Shown: positions 24,780-36,836 of the stretch, piece by piece
Position numbering within the stretch: position 1 is the stretch's first letter
Layout of the letters: every line of letters starts with the position of its first letter
NCBI GenBank assembly: GCA_030141605.1
Contig: JAQGDQ010000168.1
Location: forward strand, 60,001 to 124,000
Source of the DNA: Tubiluchus corallicola
Lineage: Eukaryota > Priapulida > Priapulimorpha > Priapulimorphida > Tubiluchidae
Direction of reading: 5' to 3'
DNA length: 64,000 nucleotides
Position numbers and translations under genes: made by a program
The notes under the pieces: model-generated
What the model was told of the DNA's origin: nothing
What the model saw: only the letters and a program-made list of their open reading frames with translations
Database searches by the model: none

Positions 24780-27700
24780 TTGATCACATACGTTGCATTC
24801 CGAAATGCTGGAAAGTTTTTGAAAATATTTCCAACTACCTGTCCTGGCAGTGACTGCATTTCTTGTGAAGAAATGGCAAGTTGCCTGCTTCAGCAAGGTC
24901 CTCAATAAATTTCATCGGAGGGAATTTCCTAGAAAGAAGATGATGTACACCCCCCCAAACCAACCACATTTTTTCCTTCCATGAATTTCAGCTTCTGTAT
25001 CAACATTCATTTCCTCTTCAGTGGGCAACTCTAAACTTCCGTCAACGATTTTCAGAGCAAAAAGAACCTGCCAACATGCGAATGTAAATAAAGGACAATT
25101 TGGTAATGCTGTAAACATGATGTTCGCGTGTTTTGTACATTTTGTACGTTTAAAAAGAGGTGACACTTAAAAATCTTCTACTTTTATTCCACAGTCTGGA
25201 TGCAAGAAGGGATATGAAAACTTGTATCCCGTACAGAAAACAATGTACCAGAAAACAGGCGTCTGCTATTATTGACTCTATCAGCCATTTTGATGCTGTT
25301 TCTTCAATTGAATCAAGGCATGATAAAGCAACCACAAAGTTTGCAGGTAAAAGGCCATCAGCATTTTGCTTCCTAAAATGAAAGACGTCCTGCTCTGATA
25401 AGCATGAGATAATTTAAGACCAATGTCAACTGCTGATAGACCACTACCCACGACAATGACACGTTTATCTGCAAATGGCTCTGCAGAACGGTATTGACAA
25501 CTGTCTAAAAATTTTCCCTTAAATTTGTGCAAACCATCTACTTTTGGAAGTAGATCCATAAAAGCACCCGTACAAATTAAAACAACATCAAAACATAACT
25601 CTTCAATAGTTTTAGTCACCACATTTTCTTGGGAAATCTGTCTTGTGACGTCATTGGTTTATCAGCTTGACTTCCGTGTTGGTTTCACGTCCTGATGAAG
25701 GTTATACTGGTTTACAAGACTTTGAAGATATTGTTGGTCTTGTGTATGTAGTGCAAATTCGTGCAGATCCACATCTGAAGGGTGACCTGCTACACACATC
25801 AGTGCATCGGAAGGTTTCTTGTCAGATTCTTGTACACTGGACTATGTATTCTCTGACCTTATTCATCTAGCTCTGTTTCTTCAGTGTGCAGCCATGTGCC
25901 ACCTATATAAGGAAACCAAATTTGTCAACAGCTTGTCAGACACAGTTGCCAAGCACTGTAAGAAATTTCACAGTATGTTAAATAAAAGATACTGCATTAG
26001 ATAAGAGATACTGCAGACGCAAGCACATACGGAAACACATACAATCGATATAATAAAAATTCTGTGCCTAACGTCGAGTAAATTGTACATGGTCAGTGAA
26101 AAAACGAAACTAAATTGAAATTGCTATAAAATGCAATTTGGTTTCTATTCAAGTAATTTTATGCTAAATAAATGAAAGGATGTGAATAATTGGTGAACGA
26201 TAGCTTAAGAGCTTTCAAGATGCAGGGGCAATTGCATAAATAAGAGTTGAAAGTGGTATTTTTTCACAAGATTGTCAAAAAACCATAACTAGTTACTGCC
26301 AAAACAATCAATGAGTATTTGAAAAACTTCCTTGAGCTGGTAAATTTATCTTTGCACTAGCGTTTCTTAATAAAAAAATCATGGTTCTCTAAGAGATCAT
26401 CAGATTCTGTCAGTTTCGAACATGAATAGTTAGTCAGTTTCGAACACTACAGGGTTTTGCAAACTTAGTTTCCATCATATAAAATTTGAATTTAATCTAT
26501 TGCGCTAGACCCTGTGCGTTAAATAGCTATTAGTCATGCTTCTAACTCTGTTCCTTTCTAGCTTGTTCTAATATGTAAGCTTGATACTTTATAAAAACGT
26601 GAATAATATTTGTATGATATTATTTCTGGTGTCACAAGCTCTGTTTCCATCATACAAAATTTGAATCTAATCTAAGATTACTTTTTGTTGTTCGTGTACT
26701 TGATAATGAACTTGTCTAACGCGGCCATTGCTAGCTAGAAGCTATACATAGAATAGCTCTGTATAAGTCGTGTTCCTAACTCTGTTCACATGAGTGCACG
26801 TTATAAAACACAGCACTCGTTGACGCCAAGCATTTGTACCCGTCCCTATTGCACAATCCTCCAAATCCAAGATACATCTTTTCTTTGGGCTTTTTTCTTG
26901 ATTCAAGAACATTACCTATGCTATAGGAAGAAGGGAGTGTTGAGGCAGTATAAGTGTCCAATCCAGTGCAGTCCTCTTATTTGGAATTATTTACTACAAG
27001 GGCCTTTCTTTATCAATGAATATTTTATTATGCCACTAAATCTTGATACCTAACGGCGTCCTGTTGTCACGTCTTTGAATTGCATCTTTTGTTTTTTGAC
27101 TCATCTTGCTCCTAATTCAGCATTATATAGAAATACAGATTCAACTAAAGTGGTTAAGCAGTGTGGTTTGACGAGAAAGTTTGTTGTTTTCGAAAAACTA
27201 TGTGTGATCTGAGTAAGCAGACAATCCTAGAATTTTATTCGTTGTACTTCATCTTCGGCGTTTAACAGGCTACCAAGATTTTTTACATTTTTTTAAAAAG
27301 CTGATCGTGACATTGTTCCGTCTTTGTATTATTGACCTTAAGATCACATTAAGTTTTTTAGAAAACTGTTGATTGTTTTTTGGTTTCCCAAATTTCTTGT
27401 GCACAGCACTGAAATTAATGAAGCAGGTCTTCCAAATGTTAAATTAAATCCAACTAGTTTGTGTGATGTGAAGGTTACTGGACTAAGACGTGTGTAGGTA
27501 TGATTCGTCTCCATTCAGTATAATGCGAAACCAACAATGAAATCAATAAACTATTTCTTCTCATTAATAAACACGCTTTTTATCTAATTTGTGTTTTAAT
27601 TTTGTTTGTTTTATTCATGCCACACAGTACAAATAATGATCAATGTTTTAATGAAGGAAATAACACAAATAATAAATAATGTTTTAAATTATCAAGACAA

Positions 27701-27921
27701 TCCATTTTTTCAATACGGTTAATTTCAGAGAAGATATATGACTTCTTAGAAAGATTTATTGTATTGTGTCTAACCTAATATCACACTACTTACCTATATC
27801 AGAATTTCTCTCAAACACTACATGCTCAAAAATCCTGTCGTTCAGAGAGGATCTGCGAAGCAACAAGTCCTGTCGGTCCTCCACCTATAGCAGCAACTTT
27901 TTTCTTTTCTGGGGAACTCAT
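24780..27921 (-). pseudogene. FMO pseudogene, unprocessed tandem copy
   Basis: Same two-exon structure and phase as the intact FMO. Exon 1 is 27921-27794 (MSSPEKKKVAAIGGGPTGL onward) and the second begins at 25902 with an acceptor (ctatatag/g) like that of the functional gene. Lesions seen: one extra T in a T-run of exon 1, causing an immediate stop; a stop early in exon 2 after the TELDE segment; frame loss between the SSA-rich part near 25650 and the intact block VICTG-GAFMD (25622-25281); another frame change before 25166-24912; and another near the C-terminus, where PP-KFIEDL continues in a different frame. Retained motifs include ICTGAF, FKGKFLDSCQY (the fingerprint with His changed to Asp) and VVGSGLSAVDIG. 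Since the intron is kept, it arose by DNA duplication rather than retroposition. Confidence 0.9.
26464..26795. repeat. Diverged ~175-bp tandem duplication in FMO pseudogene intron
   Basis: Two segments each begin with TTTCCATCATAYAAAATTTG (about 26469 and 26643) and each contain an ATAGCT and a CTAACTCTGTTC landmark in the same order. Confidence 0.5.
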
Positions 27922-29885
27922 TGTAACACATTGAAGTTAGAGCATCAAAAATAAAATCAGTAATCTGGAGAAATTTGTAAAATACCTTAGCTGAGTTCTA
28001 CAGGTCTCCTTTAGTCATTGAATTGAATTGTCAGGCTCAAAGAACACAAATAGAGCTTTAATACAAGTCAGTTACTTGTCATATAGAGTAGTGGAGCGAA
28101 CGACTCTTGTCTTCATGCGCAGAGACGGGTTTGCAAATGTTCTTTAACGTAACGTGGACGATGGTCCTTGACGTCTTTAGACCATTCTTCAGTTTTTTTG
28201 GCCTGAATAGACGGGATTGAATTGCCTTTTAATATATGATCTTATTACATGTACTGTTTTTGTGAAATCTCGTATTATTTAGCTATTTAAGTCATCATTT
28301 TAGTATTAGCTTCATGTATTTTTTCTGGACAGCGTTCTAGTACGTATTTATATGGATTTTACCCAATACAAAAATAAATAAACTTAAACTCGTATACTCT
28401 GTAATGTATAGGGTTATAGTCAGAACTCACAAGATTTCAATAATTGTTCTTTCACCCTACCAATGGCAGCCTAATCAGAAGCCTGGGTTACCATAGCTAT
28501 ATAGGCACTTTAAAATGACCATAGCTATATAGGTAATTTAAAATGACCTTTTTAAATCTAAATTTGTTTTACCTATTTTGTTTCAAGTTATGTCTGATCT
28601 AAATTGCTAATCGAGTACAATTATTTTTGGTAAAAATCGCATGTTTTTCTAAGCATTAGATCTTGAATAATGAACATTAACTTACCTTTACAGCTGAACA
28701 AAGTTTAGGATATAATGAATAACGTGTCTAGTACATTAGTACGTGTCTTGATTCCTGTACATAATTAGAGACACTGTGCTAGGCTAAAGTTAAACGAGCA
28801 AAGTCAGCCGATCAACCTGATCAGATTTAAATGGCATTTTACATGGTCTTGTTTCTAGGCAAACGATCCTAGGCAACATCTAATGCAATTTTTGATTATG
28901 TATTTACACGTATTTCTGTGCTTGCACTCTGTGCAGAACTTGATATCGTGATGTTGCCTCAGCCTCAATATCATACAAGCTGGATATCGTACTTTTTTCG
29001 TAGACTCCAAGAAGACGATAACAATCCTGTCTATTGAAATATCAACAAATGTTTGTATTTGGAATTTTGATCATCCCTGCATCTGTATGGCAGCTAAATA
29101 ACGCTGAACCTGGCTGACAAATGGGTGACAGGAAAAATACTTTTGGATGGTTTTATCTATGCACGTCCTTGAAAATGCCTTCCTTGAAGAAGTAGAGTGG
29201 TTGAAGGAGTAGAGTGTAAACGTAACTAAATCAATGCAGCCCTGCCTGTTTAATGTCCCATCTTACGCACTTAGCCACTAGTGAGTTAAATATAACATTA
29301 CCACAGCCGTTCATTATTAGTACCAATCTGTTATTGAGTAGTGAATAGAAGGTGGTACACCGATTAGTTGAGGGATGGAAGTAAAAGCCACGATATATTG
29401 TTATCAGTTATTTGTACATCTATTATACACCAGTCAGACCTTAAAATGCCATGGATGCCATGGGAATGATCGGAATCTCTTATGTCATTGAAATGAGAGC
29501 TCTTGCAACCAGGCAAAAACTATAAAGTTTTGTGTCTTAAATTAAGGACGATTTATTCGATGAGAGAGATTTGTCTACTGGCAGGTGTTCAGGGATCAGA
29601 AATTCTCGTGGATTTTTAGACAGGATATAGCTGCTTGCAGCAGTTAGGCAGAAATATAATGCATTTTTTAGCTGGTGTCTATATACTTCCAACACTATTG
29701 ATTCGGGTTTAAGCAGCAACTCCGTGAACCATTGCGCTAAAGATCACACGAATAGTACGGCGCATAAGTAAAAAATTGGGGCTGTTAGTCTATAACAGTG
29801 AAATTAATAAATTAATGAACAAATGCTCGATAGAAACAGAAAATATGAAAAGGAGCTTTAGAAAGTGTATAAGCAAATATCTAAA
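27922..29885. other. Gene-free stretch between FMO pseudogene and arylsulfatase
   Basis: No exon supported. A 29-30 bp tandem duplication (ATAGCTATATAGG units) sits at 28491-28551. A reverse-complement AATAAA (tttatt, near 29887) is a candidate polyadenylation signal for the arylsulfatase, about 240 bp beyond its stop codon. Confidence 0.4.
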
Positions 29886-30127
29886 ATTTATTGCTACTAT
29901 TTCAACATCCGTAACAGAGGTTATTATCAGAACCAATAGTTTTATAACTCAAGAACAATAATAAAATTTCTCAAGATACTTCCCAATTTCTGGTAATTAA
30001 ACGGTTATGATTTTCTTCGAATAATTTGTGAATTTGTTTGAACAATTACATCAGTTTAACATTTGCTGAGTAGAATGTGCTGGCTTCTAACACTGGACTT
30101 GCCCTGACAGTGCTGGATTTTCCACAT

Positions 30128-33100
30128 TTACCAGAATGGAACAAAAAAGTGGGGATCTGGGTAGTCATAATTGCAGCTGCACTGTGGATACGCCGCCTCA
30201 TTGCAACAGGGTGTCACTCGCCAGTTCCGATTTTCATCATCTAGTGGCAGTACATCTCCGAAATCTGGCATACCTCCATTATGTGCTTCAATCACGGCTG
30301 CCAGCTCTTGCAACATAACCTTCTCATCTGGGTCTTCAGGATTCAGAGGCCATTCTTCGGTCGGGTCGATGTCTAGCTTATAGACCAGCGGAGGATCTTG
30401 GATGGTTGCTTCCGGGCCCCAGCACTTGAACCGGTCCAGTTTCGCCATGGGGGTGACTGGGTACCCACCGTCCGGACATTCTGATCTGATCCAATTGGAA
30501 TCTATTTCGGACAGCGTGACATAGTGGACTTTATAATTACCATATCGGATTGCCATCAGTCGCTCTGCACAGTAGAAGTAGGTGATTTCTCTACCTGATT
30601 CCTGCGATTCACCTCGTAGTACTGGCAATAGACTGATACCTGAAGGAAATTTGAAAATGATGTCAATAATTAGCAAATAAAAATGACACGAAAAGACGAT
30701 TATGTGCAGTGATGTTCATTCATTTCGTTTGCTGTTTGTCATATCTGAAAGCCAGAACAAAAGTACAATGATGAGACATTACAAGATTTTAACGGGTAAA
30801 GATTTTAGACATACCAAATATACCCAAAAAGTGAAATATTGCCAGCAGGGCTTAATTGAATGAAAACAGAGCCATTTTACAGTTCATATAAATTTTTTGA
30901 GCTATGATCAAAAATATACATTTTATTACTTATAACAATTACAAAGATGTTCCTGACGAAAGTTCGAAGACTTATTTTATGTGAAGCATTTTTCAAGAAG
31001 CAGGCGTTTTGGTCCATCTAAGTGTGGCTGGCTTATTGCTACAATAAAAACCTTATTAAGGGAATTAGATTAGACATACTTGTGATAACTTTTCCGCGTA
31101 AGCGATTCTTAAAAAAATATGAGTTTTCTTTCAATATCTACAATGTTGCATTTTAATCAATATCATATTAGTAGACTTATAAGCAAGAGTTTGAATTGCA
31201 ATAACTGTCAAGAAGTAGCAAAATAACTAAATCAAGGTTCGTTATTCGTACCATCATATGTTCTTCCCGCTGGTAGCTGTACATCTATAATATCGGCAAT
31301 CGTTGGGAGAACATCCATGGTATTGGCTACAGCATGGGACACTGATCCGGCTTTGATAACGTTTGGCCAGTAGACGATACCAGGTACTCTTACACCACCT
31401 TCAAATGATCGACCTTTGTCTCCTAGAATTGAATGCTGAAGTTCGTGCTTTAGAAATTTTACAACAGTAAAGTGAAAAGTCCCTTATGACGAGCAACAGT
31501 ATTGCGTATTCACTAAAAACGCAAACACCACCCCCCTCTATACCTTATTATTTGTTAAAAATATTATAATTGTTTCATCTTTGCTATTTTTGCGATTGCT
31601 TATTCCGCCAATAATTCTCCTCTGGCGCCCTCTAGTCATCCAGTTTATTGCTCTGCAATGTGATGAGCTCTTGGAACAATAAGTGGATCGCAGCATTATG
31701 ACTAAACCCCCTATAATTGATTTGTCGTTATGATTAAAATGCGCTTGACACCGACAACTGTATCGTTCAGAAAGCCTGAGAAGGACATCTTCCTAAAATA
31801 CTCTTGAAATGAGAGTTTGGAGTATCAAAATAATCAGCATAAATAGCAACAATACGAGAAAGATAGACATGAAAACAATCATTATGACGTCATTTTCCAT
31901 GCAAAAATTACCACGCAATCCTCCTGTTGATCCTCCTTCCTTGCAGAGGTCCTCCTGCGGTCCATTATCAGACATAAAGAAGATAACCGTTTTCTTGTCA
32001 ACGTCATTTTGCTTTAGAGTATTGATAATCTCCTCCACCTGCCACTGCATTTCCCTCATATTGTCACCATAGAAACCTATGAAAACAAACAGGTCATGTA
32101 GATTTTCTGATCCATCACAATAATGTCAAACTTTTACAAAATCTTTACCATTTCAGATGTTCTCGTCTGCTTCAGACAGTCAGTCAGTAAATCAACCACT
32201 TGCCTAGTCACACACCTAGGCAGCCTCAGACAGTTAGTTAGACTGTCACTAAGTATACTAACCACTCAATCAATCAATCAATCCCTTAATAATTAAGGTA
32301 TAATTAGTTGACCAATAAATCAATCAAATAGCCAGCCAGCCAATTAGTCATCAATCAATTAATCAACTAAATAGTCAAAAAGCCCAACCAGCAACCAACT
32401 AATCAACCAATCAACCAAATAACCTATCCATTACCAACCAAATCCACCCATTAGCCAGCACACCTGTTAAGGTCAGTTTCTGGCCTTAACATGTAGGTGG
32501 CAGCGCCTATGTGAACTTAGCTGTAAATTTTACCTGTGAAGTTGTAAATTAGGTTGTGTCTCACTAAACATGCTCACAGAAGCCTCAGCAAACGTAAAGT
32601 AATGTTTAGATAAATCTTCAAGTAATTATTTGTAGCTATAAACCAGTATGACATTCCAAGGATGTATTAAGTTGTTATAGCCGCACGATGTGAGTAATAT
32701 TTACGTTTATTGTTTTAAATTATAATAATTAGATCATTATACATTTGTAAGCAGTAAAAAGCAGTCAAATTTATTATTTTCATTTTTTATATACAGAAAT
32801 AAAGATTTCCGAGAACACCATATGCTATGAAGAAGATTCGTTTGTGTTCCCGTCACAACACCAGTCAACCAATCAACAACCAACTAACTACCAGCAAGCC
32901 AGCTAACCAACCAACTAACCATCAGCTAGCCATCAAACCTACCAGTCAGCAAACTAGCCACCAACCAATCAACTAACCAAGAAAACAACCAAAACCAACT
33001 AACCAACAAGAAACCAACTAATCAACCAACCAACTTACCAACAAACAAACAACCAACCAACCATCCGACAAACCACCAATCAACTAATCAACTGACTAAT

Positions 33101-34200
33101 TAAACAATCCATTTATAAAACTGAAATGTACGTTGGTGCTTTATTTTAGCGATTCAACTAACCGCAACTATACCCACAAACTTAGGTATTGTTGTTAGAT
33201 TTGTATAAGTATTAATTATATCAACTGGATTCGAATACCCACAAATTTAAGCAATGTTGTTAGATCTGTATAAGTGTTAATCGTCTCGCAACGCCTTGAA
33301 CTACCAACAAACTCAGGTATTGTTGTTAGATCTGTATAAGTGTTAATCGTCTCACAACGCCTTGAACTACCAACAAACTCAGGTATTGTTGTTAGATCTG
33401 TATAAATATTAATTGTTTCACCTCTTTTTGAAGTTCCCACAAACTCAGGCATTGTTGTTAGATCTGCATGAGTGTTGGACAAAGCGTAGTAAAGGAAGAA
33501 TGGCCTGTCTACATTTTTAGCCTCATTGATGAAGTATTTCGCATCAGCCACAAACTTTGGTGCCATAGTAGTTAGATCAATAGGTTGTTGTACAATTGTG
33601 GCATTTTTGTAGAGAAAACAGTAGTTGTCAATAACTGGGAGGGTAGATCCCTGAAAAACGGAAAAAATCCAAAATCCTTTAATTATTTTCTACACTCCTC
33701 TATCCATTACTATATAGCTTATTCTACTTTTACTCCTTTCCTAATTTACTTTTAGGAAACTACTGCTCGTCTAGTCCAATTCTCAAATCAAAAACATTCC
33801 ATGAGCGTGTTGCAAGTTCTTGCACTTGTTCTTGACCATGTTCTTACACTTCATCATAAATTCTAACAAATAAAATAAAGTATTTTGTTCAACGCCTACC
33901 TGTCTGTATTTACACCAAGCGAGATTAGTAAGAGGAAGATTGTGTCCAACAAATTCAAACCCATGATGGTGCGGCATGTGATTGCTATCATGGTGATTAA
34001 ATTCGTTAATACCTGAGAAAGTAAAACAGAAATATCAACTTCAGTGATGTATTTTGATGCGTCTTGTGTACTGGAACGAAGTAAAAAGCACTACTAGATC
34101 TGCACTGTGTAAGGTGCAGTGATTTGTTCTTGTTTTTGTAGTTTCTGGTGTTGGTGCTAGTGATATTATCATTGTCAACGGTGTTGTCGTTGTCATCGTT

Positions 34201-34265
<65 letters not shown>

Positions 34266-35846
34266 TGTTAGTATCATTCATTTCCATTAATTGTTTATGT
34301 TGCTTTTCTTGCTGTTTTGCTGCCTCATTGCTGTAATAAGTAAAAATACGGCACCACATATGCTCGCCTTGCTATAGCTTAATATTTGTATTTATTATGG
34401 GCTAATATAATATAGTATTTTGCGATATATAACTAAAGCCTCATGAAGCTGAAAACGATTACCAAGGTGCCATTTGCCAACAAATCCGGTCATGTAACCA
34501 TTGTCTTGAAGGAATTCAGCAATTGTTATTTCACTCTTCGGAAGTCCAAGTGTAGAATTATAAGTAAGGACACGAGTATAGCCGACCATGCCTACACGTG
34601 CTGCCAGGCGACCTGGAAACAAGGATATGCGATGCTATCAGTACAGCTGGCAACATGGGAAACGGAAACGCGGCTTTTAAGGTCAGTGGAGATTACCAGT
34701 AATGGTGACGTAGCAGTCAATGAAATTATCAGGTAAAACTAGCCTAGACTTCAAAGACAGCTAATTCTAGATTCATAACGAATTTTAAACTTCGGCGCAA
34801 TGCACAATTGAGACGGATCATTTACTGAATTGCAAAAGTAAAAAAGAAAAAGGTATTTTTGGTGCTACCGAAAATTAGTTGCGTTATTATCCAAGAAATT
34901 AAAAAGAACTTCATTCAGAAACTGATTTCTCACCTGTCAGAAGAGCAGTACGGCTTGGTGTGCAAATACTTTCTGCCGAATACCAGCTCAAAAACTTCAT
35001 TCCTCCCGCAGCAAGATCATCAATAGCTTCCCATTCTTGTACTACGTGACCATAAGAAGCCAGATCTCCAAAACCCACATCGTCAGCCATAATGACGACA
35101 AAATTAATCTGGCTATCATCGTCATCATCATCATCATCATCGTCATCACTGTCTGCATTTACCACTGAATTGGTCCATAGGAAAGCCACCAAGCTGAAGA
35201 CTAGCAGCTGAATGAAAAGCCTAAAAAATCAAGTACTGAAGAACAAGTAAAGTAAATTTGAAATCATAAAAACAGATTAAAGGTGGTGAGTTATATAAAC
35301 ACAAGCTTTTTACTTCTTTTCCTTAAACTTTTCTAAAAATCAAAAATTTGTGTTATTGAAGCATGTCATGTCGATAATTAAATTAATTTGTTGACTCGGC
35401 TATAGGTCTACTTTTGTAAAATATGTGCAACACTTGATAAATTACTATTAGTTATCATTTCCTACCAACCCCACTTACACAGCTGCAAAGGGACATTTTG
35501 CAGCAACCTCACCAAACAAAAACTCAAAGTAAATTTACAAAACATAATAATTACGTTTTCAACTTCTTCATACTATACAGAATCTTCAATCTTCACCACG
35601 TCTAAAAAACTCCCGTTATAAGCTGATGTCCGTTTTTTGTGTACAATACTACAACTAGGCGTCTTTAAATAAGGCTCTGATTTCAGTAGGCACACAAAAA
35701 TATCGGATAACTTAACCTAAGTTATGCATGACAAACGGTTAAATAAGGCATGACGAACGGTTAAATAAAAACATTTGTTACACTGTCATACCTGTATACA
35801 AGTATATCAGCAAATAAAGACAAGATAATACTACTTACAACCCCAT
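30128..35846 (-). CDS. Arylsulfatase (ARSA-like), eight coding exons
   Basis: Hydrolyses sulfate esters; an N-terminal signal peptide suggests secretion or lysosomal targeting. Exons on the minus strand: 35846-35839 (8 bp, ATG), 35220-34934, 34612-34463, 34012-33900, 33650-33422, 32076-31912, 31422-31252, 30639-30128. All junction phases agree; 544 residues. Seen: hydrophobic leader (about 3-25); an 11-residue Asp run (28-38); metal-binding ADDVGFGD (48-55); sulfatase signature CTPSRTALLTG with Cys89, the residue normally converted to formylglycine; GKWHLG (144-149) with catalytic Lys and His; HHHGFEF (163-169); SDNGPQ (298-303); FEGGVRVPG; and a Cys-rich tail with CCNEA and YPDPH, comparable to the CPDPH end of human ARSA. 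The 8-bp first exon is an inference from phase and the gtaagt donor; the remaining exons are firm. The intron after the fifth coding exon holds an array of 66-bp copies of that exon's end. Confidence 0.93.
32170..33110. repeat. Degenerate CAAN tetranucleotide-rich intron segments
   Basis: Long imperfect runs of caat, caac, ccaa and cagc tetramers (32170-32465 and 32860-33110) flanking about 400 bp of unique AT-rich sequence, inside the arylsulfatase intron. Confidence 0.7.
33178..33469 (-). repeat. 66-bp (22-codon) tandem array copying an arylsulfatase exon end
   Basis: Four full units (33469-33404, 33403-33338, 33337-33272, 33271-33206) and one partial unit. The first contains the true exon end and donor at 33421. 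Each unit encodes a TDLTT-PEFVG-type peptide and the exon's frame stays open through all copies. Unit 2 has a consensus donor (gtgaga, 33355) and unit 3 a GC variant (gcgaga, 33289) at exactly equivalent positions. Confidence 0.85.
34199..34265. repeat. (ATC)n trinucleotide repeat in arylsulfatase intron
   Basis: About 21 near-perfect ATC units in the intron between the third and fourth coding exons. Poly-D, poly-M and poly-S frames here are artefacts. Confidence 0.95.
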
Positions 35847-36748
35847 TGTCATTGTATAGACAAGTGAAAGATCCCTTTTTGACAAGCGTGAAGTTTGCAC
35901 ATTCGGTCGAAATGCATCGCTGTTGAGTTAAACAAGTATTATTCAATAAAACACTGGTCACACGTTATTGCTGTTTGCCAGAAAGGGCTTTCCTGGAACG
36001 AAAATTCCTTTCAGTGACATGGCAATCTTGCAGAAATCCTTAACGAAAATGCCAAAAGGCATTGCATAAATTAGAAGACGCAAATGAATTTTTGAAATAC
36101 TGTGATAAGAAATTAAGTATATGGTCGTTAATTAACAAAAATTTTGAATTGTTGTTATTATCAGCTCAAATTGCGCAGAGAAACAGTTTTTATAGAGCTG
36201 TTCCCCTAACACTTTTACACTTTCCCCTAACACTCATAGTTTATATTATTAATATCTCAAATGCATTTGAATTTTAATAACATGAATAATTAAGGTACCT
36301 AAATTAAAATCATATCGCCTAATTTGAGAAGCCCTGAACGTAGAAACCAACATCAGTGTTATTGCAAGATGTCAATGCATTTATAAGCTTCTCGCAACAT
36401 ACGGGGACTAATTGGGGACCTGGAATAATACGCGTAATACTAATTTTTAATTTTGCTTTTTACACAGTTTGTTTTACAGTAAGCGAGAACCAAGTACTTA
36501 ACTAATGTTTGACGGTTGTTGGTGAACCAAAATCTAATTAATTATAAGGATCATCCTTTAAGATAAGCCTTTAAACTAGTAGAGATGTCTCAGCCGTATT
36601 CTTATTCGTGTACTTCCTTTCTCAACCAGCCGAATAGGTAGAATCACAGATGTAGTCACACAAAAGCGCAGTTTTTTGGTGGCTGTTCCATCCAGTTAAT
36701 AACTATGTCTGGCGCTACTTAACTAATACCCGGCACACACTCACGCAT

Positions 36749-36836
36749 GCGCGCGCGCACACGCACACACACACACACACGCACGCGCGCGCGCACACGT
36801 ACACACACACACACACGCACGCACACACACACACAC
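36749..36836. repeat. (CA)n/(CG)n dinucleotide repeat
   Basis: Alternating CA and CG dinucleotide blocks, about 88 bp; alternating purine-pyrimidine sequence of this kind can adopt Z-DNA. Confidence 0.9.
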
